A DNA stretch of 64,000 nt from Parasphingorhabdus halotolerans (lineage in GTDB: Bacteria; Pseudomonadota; Alphaproteobacteria; Sphingomonadales; Sphingomonadaceae). Positions 45,367-56,845 of this stretch are shown here, one piece after another (the first letter of the stretch is position 1; the number at the start of each line of letters is the position of its first letter). The stretch is taken from contig NZ_CP051217.1 of the NCBI RefSeq assembly GCF_012516475.1, forward strand, positions 1,984,001 to 2,048,000, written 5' to 3'. Under the pieces are notes generated by a model. The model was not told the origin of the DNA. It was given only the letters and a program-made list of their open reading frames with translations, and searched no databases. The translations under genes and the position numbers were made by a program.

Positions 45367-48146
45367 TCACGCGTGCCCAAGCGCGTCTGCAATCAATTGC
45401 TCTTGCTGCTGCTTGTGCCGCGATGCCAAGCCGGTTGCCGGCGATGCAGATGCAACGCGCCCTGCATAGGTCGGTATAATCGTGCCATGGCCTGCATCTT
45501 GAACACACTCCTCCAGATAGGGCCGGACAAAATGCCAGCTGCCGTTATTTTGCGGCTCTTCCTGTGCCCAGACCACGGTCTCAAGATTTTTCATCCGCTT
45601 CAGCCGGACCGTCAAGGGTTTGCCGGGAAACGGATAAAGCTGCTCGATGCGGATGATAGCGGTGTTCTTGTCGCCAGCTTCATCGCGCGCTTCGATCAGA
45701 TCATAAGCAACCTTGCCCGAACACAGCACCAGACGCTTCACATCTTTATCCGCTGGCGGATTGGTGTCAGACAAGATGCGCATGAAATGCTGATCGCCCT
45801 GAAAATCCTCTGCCTTTGAAACGGCCATTTTGTGACGGAGCAAGGATTTCGGTGTCATAATCACCAGAGGCTTGCGGAAACTACGCAGCATTTGGCGGCG
45901 CAATACGTGGAAATAATTGGCCGGTGTCGTGATATTCGCAACCTGAATATTATCCTGCGCGCAAAGCTGCAAAAACCGCTCCAGCCGCGCCGAGCTATGT
46001 TCCGGCCCTTGCCCTTCATAGCCATGCGGCAACAGCATAACCAAGCCATTGGCCCGCAACCATTTGGCTTCACCCGAGGCGATAAACTGGTCGATCATGA
46101 TCTGCGCGCCGTTGGCGAAATCGCCAAATTGCGCTTCCCAGAGCACCAGCGTTTTGGGGTCTGCCCCGGCATAGCCATATTCAAAACCCAGCACACCATA
46201 TTCGCTGAGCGGACTGTCGAGTACTTCAAACCGACCATGCGGCACTGTGCTAAGCGGAATATATTTCTCTTCGGTTTTCTGATCGACCCAAACGGCATGG
46301 CGCTGGGAAAATGTCCCGCGCCCACTATCCTGACCGGACAGCCGCACATTATAACCTTCGGAAACCAGGCTACCATAAGCCAGCGCTTCGCCCGTCGCCC
46401 AATCGAAATTCTCGCCCGATTTGAACATCTGGGCTTTGGCATCCAGAACGCGTTGCAGTGTCTTGTGGATATTATGGGCAGGGGGACTTCGGTCAACGTC
46501 CGCCCAAGACTGTCGAAAAGTTTCTTGTCAATCGCGGTATCAACGTTGCGCCGGGCGGTTTCGGGATCGGCGGGCGCATGAAGCCCCTGCCACCGGCCGC
46601 CAAACCAGTCGGCCTTGTCGGCTTTGTAATCCGCCGCTGCCTGAAACTCTGTCTCCAGGTGGTCGGCAAATTCCGTCCGTTTGCCGTCTGCCCATTCCGC
46701 GTCAATCACGCCCTCTTCTACCAGTCGTTGCTCATAGAGCTTGCTGACCTTGGGATGTTTTTTAATCGCGGCATACATAATCGGCTGCGTAAAGCTTGGC
46801 TCGTCGCCTTCGTTATGGCCGAACCGGCGATAGCACCACATATCAATCACAATATCCCGTCCAAATTTCTGGCGGAATTCAATCGCGATTTTGCACGCAA
46901 AAGTCACCGCTTCGGGATCATCGCCGTTCACATGGAAGATCGGCGCCTGGACGCCCTTCGCGACGTCCGAAGGATAAGGTGATGATCTGGCAAATTGTGG
47001 ACTAGTTGTAAAACCAATTTGGTTATTGATCACAAAATGAATGCAGCCGCCGGTATTATAACCACGGATACCTGAGAAGCCGAGACACTCCCAGACAATG
47101 CCTTGGCCAGCAAAAGCCGCATCACCGTGAATGAGAACCGGAAGCACCTGCTCATGCTTGGCCAAATCATCCCTTGCGACTTGCTGCGCGCGCACTTTGC
47201 CCAGCACCACAGGATCCACCGCTTCGAGATGCGATGGGTTTGGTACAAGGCTCATGTGGACGTTAATGCCATCAAATTCGCGGTCGCTCGACGTGCCAAG
47301 GTGATATTTCACATCGCCTGAACCGCCCACATCTTCAGGGCTTGCAGAGCCGCCATGGAACTCATGGAAGATCACTTTATAGGGCTTTGCCATCACATTA
47401 GCGAGAATGTTCAACCGCCCGCGATGGGCCATGCCATAGACAATATCACGGACGCCAGCGGCGCCACCATATTTGATAATATTTTCCAGCGCCGGCAGCA
47501 TGGACTCACCGCCATCAAGGCCAAAGCGTTTCGTACCGACATATTTTTTTCCGAGGAAATTTTCATATTCCTCACCCTCGATCACCTTGTTGAGGATCGC
47601 CTTTTTGCCTTCAGGCGTAAACTGGATCGCGGCATCCTTGCCTTCCATCCGGTCCTGCAAAAATCGTCGTTCTTCGGTGTCGGCAATGTGCATATATTCC
47701 AGGCCAACCGAGCCGCAATAATTGGCCCGCAGCACGGCTTCAATCTCGCGGATGGAAGCCGTTTGAAAACCAAGCACGCCGCCCAGATAGACGGGTTTGT
47801 CCATCTCATCGGCAGCAAAGCCGTGATATTCCGGCGTAAGATCAGCCGGTTCTTCCAGCTTTGAGAGGCCGAGCGGATCAAGATTAGCGCCCAGATGCCC
47901 GCGCACGCGATAGGTGCGGATCAGCATCATCGCGCGAATGGATTTCTCCGCTGCCACTGCAACGTCCGCATCCGACATTTTCGCGCCAGCCTGTTCTGCT
48001 GCCGCTTTAATCTCGACGCCCATTTGCGTGGGGTCGAGCGCCACATTCAGATCGTCAATCGCGTTCAGTGGCCAGTTGCTCTTCTGCCAACTGGGGCCTT
48101 GCTCTTTTTCCGAGCCGATACCGAATTCCTGATTTTCTACGCCCAT
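45367..48146 (-). pseudogene. sucA: 2-oxoglutarate dehydrogenase E1, interrupted by a one-base frameshift
   Basis: E1 decarboxylates 2-oxoglutarate with thiamine diphosphate. The first part (48146 to about 46480) has MAHRGRLNILANV, HGDAAFAGQGIVWE and NNQIGFTT; the rest (to 45367) reads DAKAQMFKSGENFDWATGEALAYGSL through LSPKSLLRHK-type and C-terminal segments. The frame breaks near 46474-46479, where the plus strand reads ATTATGGGCAGGGGG; one more G gives PLPHNIHKTLQRVLDAKAQMF and a 926-residue enzyme of normal length. As with lpdA this is one lost base in a G/C run, so I suspect sequencing error rather than a true loss. Confidence 0.88.
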
Positions 48147-48187
48147 ATTATTTTCCTTGGGGAGGGGTTGACTGGGTAAAACGGGCG

Positions 48188-49078
48188 TTACACCAGTTCT
48201 TTCAGCATCGCGTCGAGCGTGGTGCCCAACTCGCTTGGCGATGGCGATACACGGATACCCGCCGCTTCCATCGCCGCAATCTTGTCTTCCGCGCCGCCTT
48301 TGCCGCCGGAAACGATAGCACCAGCATGGCCCATGCGGCGTCCTGGAGGGGCAGTCAGGCCAGCGATGAAACCAACGGTTGGTTTCGAACGGCCCTTCTT
48401 CGCTTCATCGGCGAGGAACTGTGCCGCCTCTTCTTCCGCACTGCCGCCGATTTCACCGATCATGATCATCGACTTGGTTTCGTCATCGGCAAGGAAGAGC
48501 TCAAGCACGTCGATGAAGTTGGTGCCATTGACCGGATCACCGCCAATGCCGACCGCCGTCGTCTGGCCAAGGCCAACCGCCGTTGTCTGATGCACCGCTT
48601 CATAGGTGAGCGTACCGGAGCGCGATACCACACCGACCGAGCCTTTTTTGAAAATGCTGCCGGGCATGATGCCGATCTTGCATTCATCAGGCGTCAGAAC
48701 GCCGGGGCAGTTCGGGCCGATCAGGCGCGACTTGCTGCCTTGCAGCGCCCGCTTGACCCGAACCATGTCGAGAACAGGAACACCTTCGGTAATCGCGACG
48801 ATCAATTCAATCTCGGCATCAATCGCCTCGAGGATTGAATCCGCGGCAAATGGCGGTGGAACATAAACCACGGAGGCCGTGGCGCCGGTCGCTTCCTTGG
48901 CTTCGGCCACGGTATCAAAATTCGGCAGACCGATATGGGTCGTGCCACCCTTGCCCGGCGTCACACCAGCCACCATCTGCGTACCATAAGCCAGCGCCTG
49001 TTCGGTGTGGAACGTGCCGGTGTTGCCGGTCATGCCCTGGGTGATCACCTTGGTGTTTTTGTCGATTAAAATGCTCAT
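48188..49078 (-). CDS. sucD: Succinyl-CoA ligase (ADP/GDP-forming) alpha subunit
   Basis: SucD with SucC interconverts succinyl-CoA and succinate with nucleotide phosphorylation. The 296-residue protein shows the CoA-binding [45 protein letters not shown] and the phosphohistidine region [14 protein letters not shown]. The start overlaps the stop of the small membrane-protein gene (ATGA). Unusually for many proteobacteria, sucC is not next to it; it must be elsewhere. Confidence 0.97.
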   Translation of the reverse strand: MSILIDKNTKVITQGMTGNTGTFHTEQALAYGTQMVAGVTPGKGGTTHIGLPNFDTVAEAKEATGATASVVYVPPPFAADSILEAIDAEIELIVAITEGVPVLDMVRVKRALQGSKSRLIGPNCPGVLTPDECKIGIMPGSIFKKGSVGVVSRSGTLTYEAVHQTTAVGLGQTTAVGIGGDPVNGTNFIDVLELFLADDETKSMIMIGEIGGSAEEEAAQFLADEAKKGRSKPTVGFIAGLTAPPGRRMGHAGAIVSGGKGGAEDKIAAMEAAGIRVSPSPSELGTTLDAMLKELV

Positions 49079-49322
49079 TCTGTGCCTTCCATATGAGAAG
49101 TGTTTGCACGATTTCCGTGCAGAGAAAGATTGTTAAAAATGTCAAGTATTGCAGCTGCTGCAATTGCCATAAATCCAGCGAAAAATAGAATAGGTCCTAT
49201 AAATCCCCATGGGCTGCCCCACAGCACAAAGGAGAGCGGAAATAAGGCAAGCATCGAAACAATGCCAAAAGCCAACAGGCCTACTGCGAGACGGTACCTG
49301 AGTTTGGGATTTCCACTAGCCA

Positions 49323-49323
<1 letters not shown>
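49075..49323 (-). CDS. Small two-helix membrane protein in the mdh-sucD gap
   Basis: An 82-residue protein with two hydrophobic helices (about residues 12-32 and 38-62) and no recognised family. Its ATG shares one base with the mdh stop (TAATG), and its stop overlaps the sucD start, so it is translated as part of the TCA operon. Such tight coupling argues it is a real gene. No function can be stated. Confidence 0.7.
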
Positions 49324-50303
<980 letters not shown>

Positions 50304-50455
50304 TTATAGAGTCGCGTTGGTATTCCCAACGGGTTAAACTTATCCACAGGCGATTTCAACAGCATATAGCACCATTTTGCCTGCTATCTTTGCAATTAGT
50401 TCGCAATAGCAATAATGCTAAAATTGGCGTTACAATAGCTTTACCGATCTCGTAA

Positions 50456-50533
50456 TTGCGAGCTTAGCGAAGCAATCCAGAGTTTCGCGTGTATGGCTCT
50501 GGATTGCCGCGTCGCCTTCGGCTCCTCGCAATG
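50456..50533. repeat. Nested extragenic inverted repeat
   Basis: Outer arms ATTGCGAG (50456-50463) and CTCGCAAT (50526-50533) and inner arms GCAATCCAGAG (50473-50483) and CTCTGGATTGC (50498-50508) form a nested palindrome. This is a repetitive extragenic class known to me from sphingomonad genomes. Confidence 0.75.
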
Positions 50534-50575
50534 ACGTGTTGCCCTAGTCAAACTGAGCGGAATCGCCGGAGATCC

Positions 50576-50590
50576 TGAAACAAGTTCAGG
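50576..50590. repeat. Half-copy of the CTGAAACAAGTTCAG repeat
   Basis: Fifteen bases identical to one arm of the inverted repeat at 43991-44041, next to the nested repeat upstream of mdh. Confidence 0.7.
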
Positions 50591-50695
50591 ATCACGGGTA
50601 TTCCCAAGTACTCCCGAACAAGCCTCCATCCGTTCCATCTTTTTCTTTGCAAAGACTTTTCCTTTCGGCATGGTGGCCACCTCGGGAGAAAAAAT

Positions 50696-51820
50696 ATGCT
50701 GACAAAAGGCGATGATTATCCGCTGCACCAAACCCCGGAACCAATGGCGGTATCCGGCGGTAACCGGAATTTCTATGACCGTTACTTCTTCAACGGATAT
50801 TCCGCCGACGGCAGCATCTTCTTCGCCGCAGCACTGGGAGTCTATCCGCAGCTTGATATTATGGACGCGGCGTTTTGCGTGTCGATTGGTGGCTGGCAAC
50901 ATAATCTGCGCGCCTCCAAACGCATGTCGAGCGAGCGGCTCGATCTGGAAGTTGGGCCGATCCGCATTGAAATCATTGAACCGCTACAGACAATCCGGTT
51001 GATCGTCTCCGCTGACACCACTGGTAGCGGCTGCCCGATCACCGCAGACATCACCTTCACCGCACGGCACAATCCGATCAAGGAACCCCGCTTCACCCGC
51101 CGCGAAGGGCCACGGCTGATGATGGACTACACCCGCATGACGCAAAATGGCGCATGGTCCGGAGCGATTACCATGGCGGGCAAGGAGATCAAACTCTCGC
51201 CCGACATTCACTTCGGCACAAGAGACCGCAGCTGGGGTGTCCGCCCCATTGGCGCTCCAGAATCACAGCCGCCACCAGCAGGCGCTTTCCCGCAATTCTG
51301 GTGGCTGTGGACACCGCTCAACTTTCCCGGTCATGCCTGCTTCTTTCACAGCAATGATGATGGCGAAGGATTGCCGTGGAACCGGCGCGGCGTGATCGAT
51401 AATATCGCGCAAAACGCCGGAGTGGTATCGGGTGAATTTGAACCGTCCGAGATCGGTTTGAGCTATTTCCTGGGAACGCGGCGTATCAAGCAGATTGATG
51501 TTCCAACAGGTGCTGGCACGCTGTCGATCGCTCCCCGCTCAGGCAAGGATGCCCGCACATTTTATATGTCCGGGCTGGGCTATATGCACCCGACATGGGG
51601 TCATGGCATGGATCATGGCGCGCTGGAAGTTGGCTATGACGTGATGGATCTCTCGAAAATTCCCGCCCATGACATGCTTTATCTCCACATTCAGGCTTTA
51701 AGCGATGCGATTTTGGCAAGTGGAGATTATCGGCATGACGGTATCGGTGTGGTCGAACAATTATTTGTCGGTCCGCATGCCGCTAGCGGGCTTGCCGGGA
51801 TGCTGGACGGGATAACATGA
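50696..51820 (+). CDS. Conserved protein of unknown function coupled to a kinase-like gene
   Basis: I do not recognise this 374-residue protein. It is soluble, rich in beta-strand-type segments (IRIEIIEPLQTIRLIVSAD, ADITFTARHNPIKEP) and has conserved-looking FGTRDRSWGVRPIG and PQFWWLWTPLNFPGHACFFHSND. The layout resembles AttH/CrtC-type double lipocalin-like hydratases or related uncharacterised families, a weak guess. Its stop overlaps the ATG of the following phosphotransferase-family gene (ATGA), so the two probably act in one pathway. Confidence 0.65.
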   Translation: MLTKGDDYPLHQTPEPMAVSGGNRNFYDRYFFNGYSADGSIFFAAALGVYPQLDIMDAAFCVSIGGWQHNLRASKRMSSERLDLEVGPIRIEIIEPLQTIRLIVSADTTGSGCPITADITFTARHNPIKEPRFTRREGPRLMMDYTRMTQNGAWSGAITMAGKEIKLSPDIHFGTRDRSWGVRPIGAPESQPPPAGAFPQFWWLWTPLNFPGHACFFHSNDDGEGLPWNRRGVIDNIAQNAGVVSGEFEPSEIGLSYFLGTRRIKQIDVPTGAGTLSIAPRSGKDARTFYMSGLGYMHPTWGHGMDHGALEVGYDVMDLSKIPAHDMLYLHIQALSDAILASGDYRHDGIGVVEQLFVGPHAASGLAGMLDGIT

Positions 51821-52857
51821 GCGCTGCCTTCCCGCTCCGGCCCGAAGATTTCAATCCGGGCTTTGTCGAACGGGTTTTTAACGCACCCGCCCAATCGCTT
51901 TTAGGTTTGACGTACGAACCGGTCGGAACCGGCCAGGTCTGTGACAGCTACCGGTTCGTCTGCGACTGGGTTGGTGATGATGGCCCAGCGACATTTGTGG
52001 CGAAATGCCCTAGCGCCAATGAAATTAGCCGGGGCGCGGCCGCGATCTTCCATCTGTATGATATGGAGGTCGGTTGGTATCGCGACATCGCCGAGCATTG
52101 CGATGCGCTTTGCCCAAAATGCTACCACGCCGATATCGCTGAAAACGAACAGGAGTTTGTGCTGTTGCTCGAAGATATGGCGCCTGCCAGTCAGGGCGAT
52201 CAACTGGCCGGCGCATCGCTGGTGCAGGTCAAAACAACTCTGGCAGAGGCGGCAGCACTGCACAGCTTTCGGCCGGAAGGTGGGTTTGCGTCTTACAAGT
52301 GGTTGCACCACGGCAAGGACAATAGCCAGTTTCTAGTGAACACATTGCAAAATGGCTATCCTGTTTTTCGCGATCGGTTTTCATCGCTGCTAACGGCGGA
52401 TATTCTGGATTTGGGCCAGCAACTGGTCGACCGGATCGGCAACTATGTTGCCCGTGAGCCGCTTGAACAGACGATCACCCACGGCGATATGCGGCTCGAC
52501 AATATTCTCTATCAAGCCGACGGAAGGATCGCAGCGCTAGTCGACTGGCAGACCTGCTCACTAGGCAATCCAGCCAATGATGTGGCCTATTTGATTGGGA
52601 CCAGCTTTGCCGACCCTGCTGTCCGCCGGGCTGAAGAAAAGCAATTGGTCGAGGATTATCTGGCGACCCGCACGTCTGCTCAGGATTTTGATGCGTTCTG
52701 GAACGAATATCGCCGCCACGCTTTTTCCGGTTTCCTGATGGCGATCAACGCCTCACTGCATGTCGAGCAGACCGAGCGCGGCGATGCGATGTTTGCCGCA
52801 ATGGCAGAGCGGCCCGCGCAAATGGCGATGGATCTGGATAGTTTATCTCTGCTTTAA
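51817..52857 (+). CDS. Phosphotransferase (aminoglycoside/choline kinase-like) family protein
   Basis: A 346-residue protein with a kinase-like fold. The catalytic-loop motif is THGDMRLDNILYQ (HGDxxxxN) and the metal-binding Asp follows in ALVDWQTCSLGNPANDVAYLIG. It fits the group of EcKinase/ACAD10-like phosphotransferases rather than antibiotic resistance enzymes. Substrate unknown; in this group small alcohols, choline-like or hydroxyacyl compounds are usual. Coupled to the unknown upstream gene. Confidence 0.85.
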   Translation: MSAAFPLRPEDFNPGFVERVFNAPAQSLLGLTYEPVGTGQVCDSYRFVCDWVGDDGPATFVAKCPSANEISRGAAAIFHLYDMEVGWYRDIAEHCDALCPKCYHADIAENEQEFVLLLEDMAPASQGDQLAGASLVQVKTTLAEAAALHSFRPEGGFASYKWLHHGKDNSQFLVNTLQNGYPVFRDRFSSLLTADILDLGQQLVDRIGNYVAREPLEQTITHGDMRLDNILYQADGRIAALVDWQTCSLGNPANDVAYLIGTSFADPAVRRAEEKQLVEDYLATRTSAQDFDAFWNEYRRHAFSGFLMAINASLHVEQTERGDAMFAAMAERPAQMAMDLDSLSLL

Positions 52858-52861
52858 AGTG

Positions 52862-52936
52862 CCGTTCATCCTGAGCTTGTCGCAGGGTCTTTTCACTCGC
52901 TTCTTCAATATCCTTCGACAAGCTGAGGATGAACGG
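52862..52936. repeat. Extragenic inverted repeat between convergent genes
   Basis: CCGTTCATCC (52862-52871) and GGATGAACGG (52927-52936) with inner CTGAGCTTGTCG and CGACAAGCTGAG arms. It belongs to the same class as the repeat at 40984-41052 and lies between the converging kinase-like and M20 peptidase genes, where it may end both transcripts. Confidence 0.78.
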
Positions 52937-52950
52937 ATCACCTGCTTCGA

Positions 52951-54339
52951 TCAACCCGCCAATTCGCGCAGCATATCTTCCCACACGCCAATATTCATGT
53001 GGAAACTTTCCACCGGAATACGCTCATCCAGCCCATGCGCCCGCGCGTCTTCGGGGATTTTTAGCCAGATACCGCTGACGCCATAGACGGGAATACCGAT
53101 ACCGCGAAAGAACACACCATCGGTCGCACCAGTCGACATCGAAGGCACAATCGGCATGTCGGGAAAGCGCTTCTGAATGGCTTTGGTGTACGCGCCGACC
53201 ACATCTGCGCGCAACGGACTGGCAGGGGTTGATGCGCCAAAACTGTCGCTCTGTTCCACTGCCACACCTTCGCCTGCAATCTGCTCAAGTTCAGCCTTGA
53301 CTGCCACCGGATCAACGCCCGGGAAAATGCGGCAATTCACCGTCGCCTGCGCGAGCTGCGGAAGCGCATTATCTGCATGACCACCAGCAAGTTTTGTCGC
53401 CACGCAGCGCGTGCGGGTCAGGCCGACTTCCTTGGGATCCGCCTCAACAATGTCTGCAGCCTCGCCATCATTGTCGTCCGCCAGCCAGCGCCGCATCGCA
53501 TCACCCAGTGCGCCTTTTTCCTGTTTGGCACGGGCGGCGAAATACCCGCGTGTGGTCTCGTTGAGCATCGGCGCAAACCGATGCTTCTCCAGGCGGGTTA
53601 TTGCGCTCGCGAGCTCATAAATCGCATTGTCCGGGCGTGGCTTGGAGCTGTGACCGCCTTTATTGGTTACGCTGAATGTGTAAGTCCGGTAAGTCTTCTC
53701 TGCGGTCTGCATGCCATAACCGAGCGGTGTTCCATCAGCGGTAAATCCACCGCCGCCCGCATCGCTGTTGAGAGCATATTCCGCGCGAACCAGATCAATC
53801 CATTCACTCGCCGCCAAACGCGAACCATCGCCTGCCGTTTCTTCATCGCCGGTAAACAACACAATGATATCGCGCTTTGGTGCAAAACCGGAACGCTTGA
53901 GCCGGATCAAACTCATCACAATGGCGGTCATTCCGGCCTTGTTATCAACCGAACCACGGCCCCAATAGTATCCGTCTTTTTCACGGAAGATAAACGGATC
54001 ATCTGCCCAGTCATCTCGCTTGGCTTCGACCACATCCATGTGCGCCATCAGCAGGATTGGTTTGGCGATCGGTGTGCCTCCGGCCTTCCAGCGCAAGATC
54101 ATCGTCTCGGTCTCACCATGCGGCTTTACAATGATGTCATCAAAGCCTTCCGCGCGAAATTTTTCGGAGAGCAGTTTTACCAACCGCGGCACTTCTCCGC
54201 GCCCTTCAACAGTCGGAATTTCCACAACCTGTTTGAACAGATCACGCGCTTCCACCTCGGAAGGCTTCAATTCTTTCGCACCCGCACTAGCCGAAAAAGC
54301 AAGCATACCGGTTACCAATCCGATCACAAGTCTGTTCAT
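52951..54339 (-). CDS. M20/M25/M40 family secreted metallopeptidase
   Basis: A 462-residue zinc exopeptidase. The start chosen gives a signal peptide (MNRLVIGLVTGMLAFSASAGA). Metal-binding motifs are LMAHMDVVEAKRDDW with the first His/Asp, WGRGSVDNKAGM with the bridging Asp, FTGDEETAGDGS with the catalytic Glu pair and NSDAGGG. The lid domain and final H-region (GATDGVFFRGIGIPVYG) are present. It is expected to be periplasmic and cleave dipeptides or small peptides. An open frame 14 codons upstream overlaps zapE's end. Confidence 0.9.
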   Translation of the reverse strand: MNRLVIGLVTGMLAFSASAGAKELKPSEVEARDLFKQVVEIPTVEGRGEVPRLVKLLSEKFRAEGFDDIIVKPHGETETMILRWKAGGTPIAKPILLMAHMDVVEAKRDDWADDPFIFREKDGYYWGRGSVDNKAGMTAIVMSLIRLKRSGFAPKRDIIVLFTGDEETAGDGSRLAASEWIDLVRAEYALNSDAGGGGFTADGTPLGYGMQTAEKTYRTYTFSVTNKGGHSSKPRPDNAIYELASAITRLEKHRFAPMLNETTRGYFAARAKQEKGALGDAMRRWLADDNDGEAADIVEADPKEVGLTRTRCVATKLAGGHADNALPQLAQATVNCRIFPGVDPVAVKAELEQIAGEGVAVEQSDSFGASTPASPLRADVVGAYTKAIQKRFPDMPIVPSMSTGATDGVFFRGIGIPVYGVSGIWLKIPEDARAHGLDERIPVESFHMNIGVWEDMLRELAG

Positions 54340-54361
54340 TGCACTCTCCATTTCCTTAAAT

Positions 54362-55480
54362 TCAGTCCTCCGCTTCGCCATGGCCTAGCGCAAGATATTC
54401 ATCCGATTGCATCTCTATCAACCGTGAAGCTGTGCGTTCAAATTCAAAACTGCCATCGCCTGCCGGGTAAAGACTATCGGGCTCGGCATCGGCGCTGGCG
54501 AGCAGCTTCACCTTATACTCGTAAAGTGCATCGATCAGCGTCACAAAGCGCGCCGCTTCATTGCGGTTTTCTTTGGACAGCAACGGAATGCCGACAATGA
54601 TTACGCTGTGATATTTCCGGGCGATGGCGAGATAGTCCGTGGCGCCGCGCGCTTCTGCACACAGCCGTTTGAAGGAGAATACCGCGACACCTTTGAGCGC
54701 TTTGGGTACATGCATCGAGCGCGCACCCTGTATCTCGAGCTCGTCCGACGGAACGTGCGCGCGGTCTTCTGGCGGATAATCCGTCAGCCGGAAGAACGCC
54801 TCGCTCATCGCCTTGGTTGCGGCCTCTCCATTGGGCACATGCCACAAGTCAACGCCGCCCAGTCTTTCGCGCCGGTAATCGGTCGGGCCGTTGAGGGAAA
54901 TCACATCAAGCCGTGTTTCCAATAGGTCAACAAACGGCAAGAAATGCTCCCGGTTCAGGCCGTCTTTATACAAATCTCTTGGGGGACGGTTCGAAGTCGC
55001 GATTAGCGTCACACCCGCCTCGACTAGTCCCGTGAATAGCCGCGACATGATCATTGCATCGGCGCTATTGTTGACAACCATTTCGTCGAAGGCCAGACAT
55101 CGCGCTTCTTGTGCGAGATCACGAACGACATTCGGGATCGGATCACCAGGGTCGGCCTCGCGCCATGCGCGCATCATGTCGTGCACCCGCAGCATAAACT
55201 CGTGAAAATGAGCGCGCTTCTTTCGCCGGATGTCGAGATTCTCGTATAATAAATCCATCAGCATGGATTTGCCGCGGCCGACTCCGCCCCACATATATAT
55301 GCCCCTGGGCGGTTCCGGCTTTTTCCCGAAAGTTCTCCACAAAAGGCTACCTCTTGGCGGAACCGCTTCCAGCTCTTCCTGCAGCTGTGCCAGTCGCTTC
55401 GCGCAAGTCTGCTGGTCAGGATCGGGCTTGAGTTCGCCCTGCGCAATCAACGCCTCATAGCGCTGGTAGAAGCTGCTCAT
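54362..55480 (-). CDS. zapE: Cell division protein ZapE (AFG1-like ATPase)
   Basis: A 372-residue AAA-type ATPase that in E. coli associates with the Z-ring under low oxygen or heat. The Walker A is GGVGRGKSMLMD, Walker B CLAFDEMVVN, with a sensor in TLIATSNRPPRDLYKDGLNREHFLPF. Its start overlaps the thioesterase stop by four bases. It is part of the sdhB-thioesterase-zapE unit common to sphingomonads. Confidence 0.93.
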   Translation of the reverse strand: MSSFYQRYEALIAQGELKPDPDQQTCAKRLAQLQEELEAVPPRGSLLWRTFGKKPEPPRGIYMWGGVGRGKSMLMDLLYENLDIRRKKRAHFHEFMLRVHDMMRAWREADPGDPIPNVVRDLAQEARCLAFDEMVVNNSADAMIMSRLFTGLVEAGVTLIATSNRPPRDLYKDGLNREHFLPFVDLLETRLDVISLNGPTDYRRERLGGVDLWHVPNGEAATKAMSEAFFRLTDYPPEDRAHVPSDELEIQGARSMHVPKALKGVAVFSFKRLCAEARGATDYLAIARKYHSVIIVGIPLLSKENRNEAARFVTLIDALYEYKVKLLASADAEPDSLYPAGDGSFEFERTASRLIEMQSDEYLALGHGEAED

Positions 55481-55971
55481 TTGGCTTCTGCATTTTTGCG
55501 CGGCGCTTTTTTCACGATAGCGGTAAATGATGCCATGTTGTCCTGACCCTTATCGCCCTGCACCACTAGCCCGCGCATAAACAGAAAACGCCCGGTTTCC
55601 CGCGTGACTTCTACCTGCGCTTCAAGCGGCTCGGTCATCCGCGCAGCGCCGATAAAATGTGTTTGTAGTTCGAGCGTGACAGCAAATCCCGAAGGGCCAA
55701 GGTCCAGCACCCGCATGGCGGCGAACAGGGAACAATCAATAAATCCCATCATTGTGCCGCCATGAACAACATCGCCCAGATTGCGATGTCGCCGCTGGGG
55801 AAACATGCGGATACGAGCGATATTTTCACCAACACCATCGCCACCACGCCGGACAATCATCTCCCCGAGGAAACTGTTATAACACTCAGGGTCAGTCAAA
55901 ACCCAGTTGTGCCAGCCCGGGTGATTGGGGTCGGGGTCGCTGGTAAAATAAACCGGTTCGGCGTCAGCCAT
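55477..55971 (-). CDS. PaaI family hotdog-fold thioesterase
   Basis: A 164-residue hotdog protein with the PaaI pattern GDVVHGGTMMGFIDCSLFAAMR and LQTHFIGAARMTEPLEAQVEV. It should hydrolyse acyl-CoA thioesters; substrate unknown. A Met six codons earlier is possible but lacks a ribosome-binding site. It is coupled to zapE and follows sdhB by a short gap on the same strand. Confidence 0.87.
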   Translation of the reverse strand: MADAEPVYFTSDPDPNHPGWHNWVLTDPECYNSFLGEMIVRRGGDGVGENIARIRMFPQRRHRNLGDVVHGGTMMGFIDCSLFAAMRVLDLGPSGFAVTLELQTHFIGAARMTEPLEAQVEVTRETGRFLFMRGLVVQGDKGQDNMASFTAIVKKAPRKNAEAK

Positions 55972-55991
55972 CAGCGTCTCGCCATGCACGT

Positions 55992-56774
55992 TTAAATATG
56001 CCGTTCAGCCGTCATCTTCTTGATTTCGGCAATGGCCTTCGCCGGTGACAGGCCTTTCGGACAAGCATTGGCGCAATTCATGATCGTATGGCAGCGATAG
56101 AGACGGAAGGGATCTTCCAGCTCGTCCAGACGCTCGCCGGTCATTTCATCGCGGCTATCGGCAAGCCAGCGATAGGCTTGCAGGAGGATAGCAGGGCCAA
56201 GGAACTTGTCTGAATTCCACCAGTAGCTTGGGCAACTGGTCTGGCAGCATGCGCACAGGATGCACTCATAGAGCCCGTCCAGCTTGTTGCGGTCTTCCGG
56301 TGATTGCAGACGCTCTTTGCCGGAAGGCGTCGGTGTGACCGTTTTGAGCCAAGGCTGGATCGAAGCATATTGCGCATAAAAGTGGGTGAAATCAGGGACC
56401 AGATCCTTGATCACTTCCATATGCGGCAGCGGGGTGATTTTTACTTCCTTGCCACAGTCTTCAATCGCAGTCGTGCAGGCAAGGCCGTTTTTACCGTCGA
56501 TATTCATGGCGCAAGAACCACAAATGCCTTCACGGCAGGAGCGACGGAATGTGAGCGTCGCGTCTTGCTCCGATTTCATCTTGATCAACGCATCGAGCAC
56601 CATCGGGCCGCATTCATCGGTATCGATCTTGAACGTGTCATAGCGTGGATTCTCGCCAGTGTCGGGATCATAGCGATAGATCTTGAAATTTCGGGTGGTT
56701 CCGCCACTCAAAGCCTCATGCACTTCGCCAGTGTTGCGGATCTTGCTGTTCTTCGGAAGCGTGAAAGTTGCCAT
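55992..56774 (-). CDS. sdhB: Succinate dehydrogenase iron-sulfur subunit
   Basis: The 260-residue SdhB relays electrons from flavin to quinone in complex II. It has the 2Fe-2S site [22 protein letters not shown], the 4Fe-4S site [17 protein letters not shown] and the 3Fe-4S site [21 protein letters not shown]. sdhC, sdhD and sdhA are not next to it in this window; upstream lies an unrelated glycan gene, so sdhB is either detached from the rest or starts its own unit. Confidence 0.97.
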   Translation of the reverse strand: MATFTLPKNSKIRNTGEVHEALSGGTTRNFKIYRYDPDTGENPRYDTFKIDTDECGPMVLDALIKMKSEQDATLTFRRSCREGICGSCAMNIDGKNGLACTTAIEDCGKEVKITPLPHMEVIKDLVPDFTHFYAQYASIQPWLKTVTPTPSGKERLQSPEDRNKLDGLYECILCACCQTSCPSYWWNSDKFLGPAILLQAYRWLADSRDEMTGERLDELEDPFRLYRCHTIMNCANACPKGLSPAKAIAEIKKMTAERHI

Positions 56775-56845
56775 ATCTATCGGATTCCCTTGTTCTGGCG
56801 CTTGGCATAACCAAAAAGCTTAGGTTTCTCAACTATTTTACACCA

